In this document: positions 16,135 to 24,440 of the stretch, piece by piece
Position numbering within the stretch: the stretch's first letter is position 1
Layout: each line of letters begins with the position of its first letter
Assembly (NCBI RefSeq): GCF_001705035.1
Contig: NZ_MCIG01000010.1
Coordinates: 32,643 to 65,956, forward strand
Reading direction: 5' to 3'
Length of the DNA: 33,314 bases
DNA from: Curtobacterium sp. UCD-KPL2560
GTDB lineage: Bacteria; Actinomycetota; Actinomycetes; Actinomycetales; Microbacteriaceae
Notes under the pieces: generated by a model
What the model was told of the DNA's origin: nothing
Seen by the model: the letters and a program-made list of their open reading frames with translations, nothing else
Databases searched by the model: none
Position numbers and translations under genes: made by a program

Positions 16135-16824
16135 ATGGCGAAGAAGTCCAAGGCCTACCAGGCCGCGGCCGCGAAGATCGAGGCCGACAAGTTCTACACC
16201 CCGAGCGAGGCAGTCGCCCTCGCGAAGGAGACCGGCTCGGCCAAGACCGACTCGACCATCGAGGTCGCGCTCAAGCTCGGCGTCGACCCCCGCAAGGCCG
16301 ACCAGATGGTCCGCGGTACGGTCATCCTGCCGCACGGCACGGGCAAGACCGCCCGCGTCATCGTCTTCGCCGTGGGCGCTGCGGCTGAGGCCGCCATCGC
16401 CGCCGGTGCCGACGAGGTCGGTGGCGACGAGCTCATCGCGAAGGTCGCCGAGGGCTACACCGCCTTCGACTCCGCCGTCGCGACTCCGGACCTCATGGGC
16501 AAGGTCGGTCGTCTCGGAAAGGTGCTCGGCCCGCGTGGCCTCATGCCGAACCCGAAGACCGGCACCGTGACCCCGAACGTCGCGCAGGCCGTCAACGACA
16601 TCAAGGGCGGCAAGATCGAGTTCCGCGTCGACAAGCACGCCAACGTGCACTTCGTCGTCGGCAAGGCCTCGTTCACGCCGGAGCAGCTCGACGAGAACAT
16701 CTCGACCGCGCTCGAGGAGATCGTGCGCCTCAAGCCGAGCGCCTCGAAGGGTCGCTACGTCATGAAGGGCGCCGTCTCGACGACCTTCGGCCCGGGCATT
16801 CCGCTCGACGTCAACGCGATCTGA
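16135..16824 (+). CDS. rplA: 50S ribosomal protein L1
   Basis: L1 forms the mobile stalk at the E site and in many bacteria represses its own operon by binding mRNA. The 229-residue product has normal length and includes the signature [20 protein letters not shown]. The ATG has AAGGAG nine bases upstream. Instead of rplJ, a strong terminator and unrelated genes follow. Confidence 0.98.
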   Translation: MAKKSKAYQAAAAKIEADKFYTPSEAVALAKETGSAKTDSTIEVALKLGVDPRKADQMVRGTVILPHGTGKTARVIVFAVGAAAEAAIAAGADEVGGDELIAKVAEGYTAFDSAVATPDLMGKVGRLGKVLGPRGLMPNPKTGTVTPNVAQAVNDIKGGKIEFRVDKHANVHFVVGKASFTPEQLDENISTALEEIVRLKPSASKGRYVMKGAVSTTFGPGIPLDVNAI

Positions 16825-16846
16825 TCGACTGATCGACCGATCCACC

Positions 16847-16882
16847 AGGAGGGCCCGCACCGGGAACGGTGCGGGCCCTCCT
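16847..16882 (+). terminator. Strong terminator after rplA
   Basis: A perfect 15-bp inverted repeat (16847-16861 with 16868-16882) encloses the loop GGGAAC. It begins 22 bases after rplA and closes the secE-to-rplA gene block. Confidence 0.85.
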
Positions 16883-16905
16883 GCGTGTCGGGCATCGTGT
16901 CCGGA

Positions 16906-16911
16906 TAGCGT
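16906..16911 (+). promoter_or_regulatory. -10 box of the Pr6Pr gene (leaderless-type)
   Basis: TAGCGT is six bases before the GTG start, with no Shine-Dalgarno sequence. The spacing equals that of TAGGAT before ubiE. Confidence 0.45.
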
Positions 16912-16917
16912 GGTCGG

Positions 16918-17526
16918 GTGCGGACCCTCGTCAACTCCCTCCGGCTGATCGTCGTCATCGCCGTGGTCGCCGCGATCCTCGGGCAGTGGCTCGTGAGCAT
17001 GCGGGCGCCCGACTACTCGCCGTTCGACTTCTTCGGGTACTTCACCATCCAGTCGAACGTGTTCGTCGGAGTGGCGTTCGCTGCGACCCTCGTCGCGGCG
17101 GCCCGGCGGAAGCGCTCGGCCCTCCTGCTCAGCGGGATCCGTGGCGCGGCGACGGTGTACATCGCCACGACCGGCGTCGTGTACAACACCCTGCTCGTCG
17201 GCGCGGCGGTCGAGAACACCGTGCCGTGGTCGAACGACCTGCTGCACCGGTGGATCCCGCTGTACGTGGTGCTCGACTGGCTGCTGTTCTCGGACCGGGC
17301 CCGGCTGCTGCTGCGGCACGTGTGGTGGTTCCTGCTCTACCCGGCGGTCTGGCTCGGCGTCGTGCTGGTCCGAGGGGCGACCGACGGGTGGGTGCCGTAC
17401 CCGTTCCTGGACCCGTCGCTCGGGTACGGCGTCGTCGCCCTGTACTGCCTCGGCGTCGCGGTGTTCATCGGCCTGATGGGCATCCTGGTCGTGGGGATGA
17501 GCCGGCTCCGTCTGGTGCGGGTGTAG
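16918..17526 (+). CDS. Pr6Pr family membrane protein
   Basis: A 202-residue protein with about six hydrophobic segments, matching the Pr6Pr/FAR-17a-like group. The marker FDFFGYFTIQSN, after the first membrane segment, and the later YVVLDWLLF are characteristic. The biochemical role of bacterial members is unknown; a eukaryotic relative hydrolyses fatty acid esters of hydroxy fatty acids, but that activity cannot be assumed. The GTG start follows the rplA terminator by 35 bases and appears to have its own leaderless promoter. It converges on the nuclease gene downstream. Confidence 0.8.
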   Translation: MRTLVNSLRLIVVIAVVAAILGQWLVSMRAPDYSPFDFFGYFTIQSNVFVGVAFAATLVAAARRKRSALLLSGIRGAATVYIATTGVVYNTLLVGAAVENTVPWSNDLLHRWIPLYVVLDWLLFSDRARLLLRHVWWFLLYPAVWLGVVLVRGATDGWVPYPFLDPSLGYGVVALYCLGVAVFIGLMGILVVGMSRLRLVRV

Positions 17527-17551
17527 CCGGGAACCCAGCGCGGCCGGCAGC

Positions 17552-17583
17552 GTGGTGCGGTGGTGCGGTGGTGCGGTGGTGTC
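17552..17583. repeat. 8-bp tandem repeat
   Basis: GTGGTGCG occurs three times in a row, followed by GTGGTGTC. It lies in the 71-base gap between two convergent genes. A length-variable microsatellite is the simplest reading. Confidence 0.7.
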
Positions 17584-17597
17584 GGGCCCGGCCGGAC

Positions 17598-18413
17598 CTA
17601 GACGCGGAAGGCGCGGAGCTTGTCGAGGACCATGTCGGCGAGCTGCACGAGGCCGCGGATCTGGTCGTCGTCGCGGTCGACCCAGCGGCACTCCGGCTCG
17701 TCGGCCACGGGCACGAAGTCGTCATGGCGCTCCCAGACGAACAGCGTGCGGTCGGCCCCGAGCACGTACTGCTGCCACCAGACCTGCCGGAGGTAGTGCC
17801 GGGGGATGCTCCGCCAGCCCTTGCCCGTCGTCTTGATCTCGGCGAGGACGAGCCGCTGCGAACCGTCGAGGCCGACCCCGTCCGGGGTGGCGAGGTGCGC
17901 GCGGTTCGTGCTGGCGTGGAACAGGTGCGCCGAGGGCTGGATGCCGTGCGTCGCGGCCACCCACGCGGCGATCGCCGGTTCGCGGTCCTTGCCGTGCTCG
18001 GTGTACGCGTTGCCCGAGAACCGTGACCCGTACCGCTTGTCGGTGACGACGGCCTCGACCGCGCGGAGCGAGGCGAGGCGGGCGACGTCGGTCGCGGTGA
18101 TCCCCATCGCGCGGGCGCGGAGCCAGGCGACGCGGTCCGATGAGTGCGCGACGATCCGCTCGGTGTGTCCACGGAGCGCGGTGAACGCGTCGTGCGCCGC
18201 AGTCGCGGCGGGGGCGCCGGACGGGGCGGCGGCGGCCGTACCCGACGGGACGGTGGACGCGTCGGCCGTGCGGGGCGTGGCGGCGGTGTGACGCGCCTCC
18301 AGGCCGGGGGTGGGGTCGGGCCGGAACGACGGAGTCGACCCGCGGGGTGCCGGGACGACCGGGTCGAAGCCCGGGTCCAGGTCGCCCCACAGGGTGGGCT
18401 GCACGATCGTCAC
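17598..18413 (-). CDS. YqaJ-like recombinase nuclease (PD-(D/E)XK fold)
   Basis: A 271-residue protein whose C-terminal 175 residues match the YqaJ/lambda-exonuclease group. These enzymes degrade one DNA strand to start phage-type recombination. The active-site pattern is complete: GITATD at 104-109, GKDREP with E144, PDG with D178, and EIK at 192-194 supplying Glu and Lys. Residues about 18-75 form a Pro/Ala/Thr-rich linker. The N-terminal MTIVQPTLWGDLDPGF may bind a partner such as the beta clamp; that is inference. The GTG at 18413 keeps it clear of the upstream region. No single-strand annealing protein or other phage gene is nearby. Confidence 0.82.
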   Translation of the reverse strand: MTIVQPTLWGDLDPGFDPVVPAPRGSTPSFRPDPTPGLEARHTAATPRTADASTVPSGTAAAAPSGAPAATAAHDAFTALRGHTERIVAHSSDRVAWLRARAMGITATDVARLASLRAVEAVVTDKRYGSRFSGNAYTEHGKDREPAIAAWVAATHGIQPSAHLFHASTNRAHLATPDGVGLDGSQRLVLAEIKTTGKGWRSIPRHYLRQVWWQQYVLGADRTLFVWERHDDFVPVADEPECRWVDRDDDQIRGLVQLADMVLDKLRAFRV

Positions 18414-18428
18414 CGTACGATTGTCACC
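18409..18428. promoter_or_regulatory. GTCACC direct repeat at the nuclease start
   Basis: GTCACC occurs at 18409-18414 and 18423-18428, 14 bases apart and covering the GTG start of the nuclease. It may be an operator; no regulator is known for it. Confidence 0.25.
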
Positions 18429-18480
18429 CCGCACGCCGACAGGACGCGAACCGACGCGCCTCGACGCCGGCGTGGTCCGC

Positions 18481-18512
18481 CGTGAGCGGACGGGACCGTG
18501 AGCAGACGGGGC
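18481..18512. repeat. Two 16-bp tandem repeats
   Basis: CGTGAGCGGACGGGAC is followed directly by CGTGAGCAGACGGGGC, then a partial third copy. A small TCCGC/GCGGA hairpin overlaps the left edge (18476-18490) and may end the ROK transcript. Confidence 0.6.
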
Positions 18513-18532
18513 CGTGATGGACCGGACCTCGG

Positions 18533-19744
18533 TCAGGAGACGAGCGCCCGGCCCTCGGCGAAGGTGACGAGCTCGTCGACGCCCGCGGGGGAGAGGGCGT
18601 ACCCGATCGCGAGCGCCGCGGCCCCCTGCAGCGCAGCGAACGAGCCGGCCCGGGACTGCGCGATGACGAGGTGTTCGGTGGCGAGCGGCATCGAGCGGGA
18701 GTAGACGACCTCGCGGACGCCGGCGAGCAGGTGCTCCCCGGCACGGGTGATCGAGCCGCCGAGCGCGATCACCGAGGGGTTCATCAGCGAGACGCACGTG
18801 GCGAGGACCTCGCCGATGTCCCGTCCGGCCTGTCGCACCGCACCGATGGCGTCGAGCTCGGCGCGGTTGACGAGGTCGATGACGTCGCCGCTGGTGTGCA
18901 CGTCGTGGCCCTTGGCACGGAGCGCGCGGGCGATGGCGGGGCCGGACGCGACCGCCTCGAGGCAGCCGGTGTTGCCGCAGTGGCACGGGACGTCGCCGGC
19001 TCGGGACACCCGGACGTGGCCGATGTCGCCCGCGGTGCCCTGCGCGCCACGCTGGAGCTCGCCGTCCGAGACGATGCCCGAGCCGATGCCGGTGGCGACC
19101 TTGACGAAGAGCAGGTGGTCGACGTCGGGCCAGCCGTGCTGGCGCTCCCCGAGGGCGGCGATGTTCACGTCGTTGTCGAGCAGGACGTGCGCGGGGACGT
19201 GGTCGTGCAGCCACGCGGGGACGTCGAACCCGTCCCACCCGGGCATGATCGGCGGGTTCGCGGGGCGGCCGGTCGAGAACTCGACCGGCCCGGGGACGCC
19301 GATGCCGATCGCGACGACGTCCTCGCGGGACCGACCGACCTCGTCGAGCAGGTCGTCGATCGTCTCGACCAGCCAGGTCAGGGTGGGCACGGGGCCGGCG
19401 GCGATGTCGACGGCGGCCTCGCGGGTGGCGAGGGGGGTGGCGACCAGGTCGGTCACGGCGACGCGGCCGTGCGAGGCGCCGAGGTCGGCGGCGACGACGA
19501 GCCGGGCCCGCGGGACGAGCGCGACCTGGGCGGGGGGACGGCCGCCGGTCGACGCGGCGGTGTGCACGGGGCCGACGAGGCCGACGTCGATGAGCGCGTC
19601 GAGGCGCACGGCGATCGTCGAGCGTGCGAGTCCCGTCAGGGCGGCGAGCTCGGCGCGCGTCCGCGGCACACCGTCGCGGAGGATCTGGAAGAGCTCGCTC
19701 GTCCCGACCGGAGGCGACGCTGCCGTCCGTGTCAAGTCGACCAT
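18533..19744 (-). CDS. ROK family transcriptional repressor
   Basis: A 403-residue sugar-responsive regulator. An N-terminal winged helix-turn-helix (about residues 14-60, containing LTGLARSTIAVRLDAL) precedes a sugar-kinase-like domain. That domain has DLGAS at 87-91 and the zinc site GDIGH with H243 and CHCGNTGC with C254, C256 and C261. DNDVN at 190-194 holds the sugar-binding region. The ATG at 19744 was chosen over an upstream reading that would cover the promoter of the divergent operon. It is divergent from the sugar operon and is very likely its repressor. The inducer is unknown. Confidence 0.9.
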   Translation of the reverse strand: MVDLTRTAASPPVGTSELFQILRDGVPRTRAELAALTGLARSTIAVRLDALIDVGLVGPVHTAASTGGRPPAQVALVPRARLVVAADLGASHGRVAVTDLVATPLATREAAVDIAAGPVPTLTWLVETIDDLLDEVGRSREDVVAIGIGVPGPVEFSTGRPANPPIMPGWDGFDVPAWLHDHVPAHVLLDNDVNIAALGERQHGWPDVDHLLFVKVATGIGSGIVSDGELQRGAQGTAGDIGHVRVSRAGDVPCHCGNTGCLEAVASGPAIARALRAKGHDVHTSGDVIDLVNRAELDAIGAVRQAGRDIGEVLATCVSLMNPSVIALGGSITRAGEHLLAGVREVVYSRSMPLATEHLVIAQSRAGSFAALQGAAALAIGYALSPAGVDELVTFAEGRALVS

Positions 19745-19797
19745 GTCGGGAGTGAACCACAGTTCGAACGCGCCACGCAACGAACCTCGTCGAAGCG

Positions 19798-19839
19798 GTT
19801 GCAACTTTTGCTTGACCGCCGACAGAAGGTGGTCATAGT
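19798..19839 (+). promoter_or_regulatory. Promoter and candidate ROK operator of the sugar operon
   Basis: TTGACC (19812-19817) and CATAGT (19834-19839) are 16 bases apart and form the best promoter in the window. Just upstream is the palindrome GTTGCAAC (19798-19805) in an AT-richer patch. It lies where a repressor encoded by the divergent ROK gene could bind. Confidence 0.55.
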
Positions 19840-19888
19840 GTGACGCTCGATCAGCGACGATCCATCATCTCGACGAGGAGAACACCCG

Positions 19889-20635
19889 GTGACCCAACCC
19901 CTGTCGGTCCAGCTCTACACCGTGCGGGACGCCCTCTCGGCGGACCTGCTCGGCACGCTCCAGCGCATCGCGGCCATCGGCTACACCGACGTCGAGGCCT
20001 TCGGCTTCGTCGACCGCGCCGAGGCCCTCCGCGACGCCCTGGCCGAGGCCGGCCTCCGGAGCCCGAGCGGCCACGCCCGTCTGCTGGACGCCGGCGAGCA
20101 GGACCTGGAGCAGATCTTCCACGCGAGCACGACGATCGGCCTCGGCACCCTCATCGACCCGCACATCGACGAGTCGCGCTGGACGACGCGCGAGGACGTC
20201 GAGGCCGCCGCCCGCGAACTCAGCGCCCTCGCCCCGCGCGCCGCCGACCACGGTCTGGTGCTCGGCTACCACAACCACGCGTTCGAGTTCTCGAACCGCA
20301 TCGACGGCGTCTCGGCCTACGAGGTCTTCGCGGACGCCCTGTCCGACGACGTCGTGCTCGAGCTCGACACCTACTGGGTGGCGGTCGGCGGGGACGACCC
20401 CGTCGCGGTCATCCGGAAGTACGGCGACAAGGTGCGCTTCCTGCACGTCAAGGACGGCGACGGCTCGCACGACGACAAGCGGCAGGTCGCCGTGGGGAAC
20501 GGCGTCATGCCGATCCGCGAAATCGTCGCCGCGGCACCCGACGCGCAGCACGTCGTCGAGCTCGACGACCACGAGGGCGACGTCCTGCAGGCCGTCGCCG
20601 ACTCCTACACGTTCCTCGAGGGGGCCCGCGCATGA
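19889..20635 (+). CDS. Sugar isomerase/epimerase (AP endonuclease 2-like TIM barrel)
   Basis: A 248-residue TIM-barrel protein of the xylose isomerase-like group. Likely metal and substrate residues appear in GYHNHAFEF (about residues 128-136), ELDTYWV with the Asp after Glu, and FLHVKDGDG. The GTG start has GAGGAG about nine bases upstream. It is the first gene of the operon and overlaps the next one by four bases. In other bacteria the pairing of such a protein with a Gfo/Idh/MocA oxidoreductase occurs in pathways that oxidise sugars at C3 and then epimerise, hydrate or eliminate. That role is inference; no family motif fixes the reaction. Confidence 0.85.
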   Translation: MTQPLSVQLYTVRDALSADLLGTLQRIAAIGYTDVEAFGFVDRAEALRDALAEAGLRSPSGHARLLDAGEQDLEQIFHASTTIGLGTLIDPHIDESRWTTREDVEAAARELSALAPRAADHGLVLGYHNHAFEFSNRIDGVSAYEVFADALSDDVVLELDTYWVAVGGDDPVAVIRKYGDKVRFLHVKDGDGSHDDKRQVAVGNGVMPIREIVAAAPDAQHVVELDDHEGDVLQAVADSYTFLEGARA

Positions 20636-21783
20636 CCACCACGGACACGACCGCCGACCAGCACGCCGCCGGGGCGACCCGGACCGGCCCCGTCGGCGTC
20701 GGCGTCATCGGCGCCGGGGTCATCTCCGATCAGTACCTGTCGAACCTCACGGTGTTCCCCGACCTCGAGGTCCGGTTCATCGCCGACATCGACGAGCCCC
20801 GCGCCGCCGCGCAGGCCGAGAAGTGGGGCGTCCCCGGGTCCGGCTCGGTGGCGGAGCTCCTCGCCGACGACGACATCGAGATCGTCGTCAACCTGACCAT
20901 CCCGGCCGCCCACGTCGAGGTCGCCCTGCAGGCCCTCGCCGCCGGCAAGCACGTGTGGGGCGAGAAGCCCTACGCCCTCGACCGGGAGAGCGCCGCGCAG
21001 CTCCGCGACGCCGCTGCCGCCGCCGGGAAGACCGTCAGCGTCGCCCCGGACACGTTCCTCGGCGCTGGCCTGCAGACCGCCCTCCGCACCATCCGCGAGG
21101 GTCGGATCGGTACGCCGCTGAACGGGCTGACGCTCTTCCAGAGCCCCGGCCCCGAGTCGTGGCACCCGAGCCCCGAGTTCCTGTTCGCGTACGGTGCCGG
21201 CCCGCTGTTCGACATCGGCCCGTACTACATCACGACCCTCGTGCAGGCGTTCGGCCCGGTGGCGAAGGTCACCGCGACGGCGTCGAGGTCCCGTGCCACG
21301 CGGACGATCGGATCGGGTCCGAAGGCCGGCACCGAGTTCCCGGTCGACGTGCCGACGAACCACTCCGCGCTCATCCAGTTCGAGGGTGGCGGGAGCGCCC
21401 AGAGCGTCTTCTCGTTCGAGTCGGACCGCGGCCGGACCGGCTTCGTCGAGGTCGCGGGGGAGACCGGCACGGTCGTGTTCCCGGACCCGAACGAGTTCGA
21501 CGGCGACACCCGGCTCTTCGCGCACGGCGCCGAGGAGCCCGAGACGATCCCCGCGGTCGGCTCCACCTACTCGCGCGGGACGGGCGTGGTCGACCTGGCC
21601 CGCTCGCTCCGCGCCGGCCAGGACAACCGGGTCCCCGGTGCCCTCGCCTTCCACGTCCTCGACGTGATGGTCTCCATCGCCGAGGCGGCAGAACGTGGCG
21701 AGACGGTGCTCGTCCAGAGCACCGTCGAGCCCTCCCCGACCCTCCCCGAGGGCTGGGACCCCGCGGAGCAGACCCTGTCCTGA
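20632..21783 (+). CDS. Gfo/Idh/MocA family NAD(P)-dependent oxidoreductase
   Basis: A 383-residue sugar or inositol dehydrogenase-like protein. The Rossmann motif GVIGAGVISD lies near residues 24-33. The EKP motif in GKHVWGEKPYALD carries the catalytic lysine, and GPLFDIGPYYI supplies the expected Asp and Tyr pair of the C-terminal domain. The start overlaps the stop of the isomerase gene (ATGA), which implies coupled translation. Substrate is unknown. It probably oxidises a hydroxyl of the sugar imported by the permease genes downstream. Confidence 0.9.
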   Translation: MTTTDTTADQHAAGATRTGPVGVGVIGAGVISDQYLSNLTVFPDLEVRFIADIDEPRAAAQAEKWGVPGSGSVAELLADDDIEIVVNLTIPAAHVEVALQALAAGKHVWGEKPYALDRESAAQLRDAAAAAGKTVSVAPDTFLGAGLQTALRTIREGRIGTPLNGLTLFQSPGPESWHPSPEFLFAYGAGPLFDIGPYYITTLVQAFGPVAKVTATASRSRATRTIGSGPKAGTEFPVDVPTNHSALIQFEGGGSAQSVFSFESDRGRTGFVEVAGETGTVVFPDPNEFDGDTRLFAHGAEEPETIPAVGSTYSRGTGVVDLARSLRAGQDNRVPGALAFHVLDVMVSIAEAAERGETVLVQSTVEPSPTLPEGWDPAEQTLS

Positions 21784-21897
21784 CCGGACGGGGCGCGCAC
21801 CGCCGCAGGCCGGCACCGACGTCGGCCCGCACGCACACAGCAGCACCCGACACGCACCACCCTCAGCACCATCTCAACGACGAGAAAGTAGAGAGTC

Positions 21898-23202
21898 ATG
21901 CGCACTGCCATCCGCGCACTGGCCATCACAGCGGCCGCGGCACTGACCGTGACCGGCCTGGCGGCCTGCTCCTCCGGCGGGTCGTCCGGTTCCTCCGGCG
22001 ACACGAAGACGCTCACCTACTGGGCGTCGAACCAGGGCACCTCCCTGCAGAACGACAAGGAGGTGCTCACCCCCGTGCTCGAGAAGTTCACCAAGGAGAC
22101 CGGGATCAAGGTGAACCTCCAGGTCATCGGCTGGAACGACCTGCAGAACAAGATCCAGACCGCCGTCACCTCGGGCCAGGGCCCGGACGTGGTGAACATC
22201 GGCAACACCTGGGCGACCTCGCTCCAGGCCACCGGCGCCTTCCAGGAGTTCGGTGACTCGGAGATGAAGGCGATCGGCGGCGCCGACAAGTTCGGCAAGG
22301 TCGCACTGTCCACCGGTGGCGCCCCCGGCAAGACCGTCACGAGCGTCCCGCTCTACGGCCTCGCCTACGGCCTGTACTACAACAAGCAGATGTTCAAGGA
22401 CGCCGGCCTCGAGGCACCCACCACGTGGGAGGACCTCACCGCCGACGCGAAGAAGCTCACCTCGGGCGACAAGTACGGCTTCACGATCGCGGGCGGCTCG
22501 TACACCGAGAACTCGCACTTCGCGTTCATCACCTCGGCGCAGAACGGCGGCGAGTGGTTCGACAAGGACGGCAAGCCGACCTTCACCGAGAAGGGCAACG
22601 TCGAGGGCATCAAGCGCTACCTCGACCTGATGCAGTCCGACAAGGTCGTCAACCCGTCGAACGCGCAGTACGACAACGGCACGCAGGCGGTCTCGGACTT
22701 CGCGAACAAGAAGGCCGCGATGATGCTGACGCAGAACAACGCGAACGCCACCATCACGTCGCAGGGCATGACCACCGACGAGTTCGGTGTCGTCCCCTTC
22801 CCGACCACCGCTGACGGCAAGGACATCGCGTCCTTCCCGGCCGGCATCAACCTGTCGGTCTTCAAGAACACGAAGAACAAGGACGGCGCGCTGAAGTTCG
22901 TCAAGTACATGACGAGCGCGGACACGCAGGCAACGCTCGACAAGCCGTACTCGGCCCTGCCGGTGCTCGCCTCGGCTGCCGACTCGGTCACCGACGAGCA
23001 GACGAAGACGTTCCTCGACATCTACAACAACAAGGCGAAGCCGCTCCCGCTGGTGCCCGCCGAGGACCAGTTCGAGTCGACGGTCGGCAAGGCGATGAAC
23101 GACATGTTCGCCAAGATCGCCACCGGCTCGACCGTGTCGGAGAGCGACATCAAGTCGGCGCTGCAGACGGCGCAGGACCAGGTCTCCCAGGCCGCCGGTT
23201 GA
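21898..23202 (+). CDS. ABC transporter sugar-binding lipoprotein
   Basis: A 434-residue solute-binding protein of the MalE/UgpB type. Its signal peptide ends in the lipobox LAAC with the lipidated cysteine C24, followed by a Ser/Gly linker. Typical sequence includes TYWASNQG after the linker and GLYYNKQMFKDAGLEAP in the middle. It delivers the sugar to the two permeases encoded downstream. A large hairpin follows the stop codon, which would lower expression of the permeases relative to this protein, a usual pattern in such operons. Confidence 0.93.
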   Translation: MRTAIRALAITAAAALTVTGLAACSSGGSSGSSGDTKTLTYWASNQGTSLQNDKEVLTPVLEKFTKETGIKVNLQVIGWNDLQNKIQTAVTSGQGPDVVNIGNTWATSLQATGAFQEFGDSEMKAIGGADKFGKVALSTGGAPGKTVTSVPLYGLAYGLYYNKQMFKDAGLEAPTTWEDLTADAKKLTSGDKYGFTIAGGSYTENSHFAFITSAQNGGEWFDKDGKPTFTEKGNVEGIKRYLDLMQSDKVVNPSNAQYDNGTQAVSDFANKKAAMMLTQNNANATITSQGMTTDEFGVVPFPTTADGKDIASFPAGINLSVFKNTKNKDGALKFVKYMTSADTQATLDKPYSALPVLASAADSVTDEQTKTFLDIYNNKAKPLPLVPAEDQFESTVGKAMNDMFAKIATGSTVSESDIKSALQTAQDQVSQAAG

Positions 23203-23209
23203 TCCGCCT

Positions 23210-23250
23210 GGAGGCCCGGATCGCGTCCGCCAGGACGCGTCCGGGCCTCC
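23210..23250 (+). terminator. Attenuating hairpin after the binding-protein gene
   Basis: An 11-bp outer stem (23210-23220 with 23240-23250) encloses a 7-bp inner stem, CGCGTCC/GGACGCG, with loop GCCA. It likely reduces read-through or stabilises the upstream mRNA. Confidence 0.75.
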
Positions 23251-23323
23251 GCCCCCTCGCTGGTGACCCGCGGCACGTCCGTCGGTCCGCACCAGCGGTC
23301 CCACACCCGGCCACGCGCCGGGG

Positions 23324-23341
23324 GTGAGCCGATCGGCTCAC
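23324..23341. promoter_or_regulatory. Perfect 18-bp palindrome upstream of the permeases
   Basis: GTGAGCCGATCGGCTCAC reads the same on both strands. It lies in the 242-base gap between the binding-protein and permease genes, about 100 bases before the permease start. It may be an operator or a small hairpin. Confidence 0.45.
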
Positions 23342-23444
23342 GCATGCCGTTCCTCCAGGGCGTCGGCCCGGCTGCTGCCGCAGCCGTCCCGACGGTCCGG
23401 GGGACGACGCACCCGATCCCCACCTCGCCGGAAGGCCACCACCC

Positions 23445-24440
23445 ATGTCAACCTCGGTCCTGCCCGACTCCGAGCGCATCGACCTGACGCACACGAAGGG
23501 TCCGACGCTGTCGGGCCCGCAGTCGGCCCGCAAGCCGAAGCGTCACTGGTTGCCGTACGCGCTCGTCGCACCGGCGATCCTGTTCGAGCTGCTCATCCAC
23601 ATCGTGCCGATGGTCACCGGCATCTGGATCTCGTTCATCCAGCTCACCAAGTACTTCATCGCCAACTGGGGCGCGGCACCCTTCGCCGGGCTGCGGAACT
23701 ACCAGGTCGCGATCGACTTCGACCAGGCCATCGGCAAGGGCGTGCTCAACTCCTTCCTGATCACCTGCGGCTTCACGCTCCTGGTGGTCGCGCTGTCGTG
23801 GACGTTCGGCATGGCCGCCGCGGTCGCGCTGCAGAAGCCGTTCAAGGGCCGGGGCCTGTTCCGCACGCTCTTCCTCGTGCCGTACGCGCTGCCGATGTAC
23901 GCCGGGGTCATCACCTGGAAGTTCATGTTCCAGCGCGACTCGGGTGCGGTGAACCACATCCTGGTCGACCAGCTCGGGTTGTTCGGGGGCCAGGCGCCGT
24001 TCTGGCTGATCGGGTCCAACGCCTTCGTCTCGGTCGTCGTCGTGGCGATCTGGAAGACCTGGCCGTTCGCCTTCCTCATGCTCATGGCCGGCCTGCAGTC
24101 CGTGCCGAACGACGTCTACGAGGCCGCGTCGGTCGACGGTGCGAAGCCGTTCCGCCAGTGGCGTTCGATCACGCTGCCGATGGTCCGCCCGGTCAACGTG
24201 ACGCTCGTGCTCGTGATGTTCCTCTGGACGTTCAACGACTTCAACACACCGTTCGTGCTGTTCGGCTCGACCGCGCAGCCGCCGGCAGCCGACCTGCTCA
24301 GCTTCCACATCTACAACGCGTCGTTCATCACCTGGAACTTCGGCTCCGGCGCCGCGATGAGCGTCCTGCTCCTCATCTTCCTGCTCATCGTCACGGGCAT
24401 CTACCTCGCCGTGACCAACCGGAGGTCCGTCCGTGCGTGA
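23445..24440 (+). CDS. Sugar ABC transporter permease (MalF/UgpA type)
   Basis: A 331-residue inner-membrane protein with about six membrane segments; the first covers YALVAPAILFELLIHIVP. The EAA loop that contacts the ATPase is EAASVDGAKPFRQWRSITLP. GGAAGG stands about ten bases before the ATG. The stop overlaps the next permease by eight bases, so the two are made together. Confidence 0.92.
   Translation: MSTSVLPDSERIDLTHTKGPTLSGPQSARKPKRHWLPYALVAPAILFELLIHIVPMVTGIWISFIQLTKYFIANWGAAPFAGLRNYQVAIDFDQAIGKGVLNSFLITCGFTLLVVALSWTFGMAAAVALQKPFKGRGLFRTLFLVPYALPMYAGVITWKFMFQRDSGAVNHILVDQLGLFGGQAPFWLIGSNAFVSVVVVAIWKTWPFAFLMLMAGLQSVPNDVYEAASVDGAKPFRQWRSITLPMVRPVNVTLVLVMFLWTFNDFNTPFVLFGSTAQPPAADLLSFHIYNASFITWNFGSGAAMSVLLLIFLLIVTGIYLAVTNRRSVRA

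Noticed and set aside
17598-19760. A 720-residue minus-strand frame joining the nuclease to the ROK region
   Set aside because: The upper part is Arg/Pro-rich shadow of the ROK gene; only 17598-18413 has family sequence.
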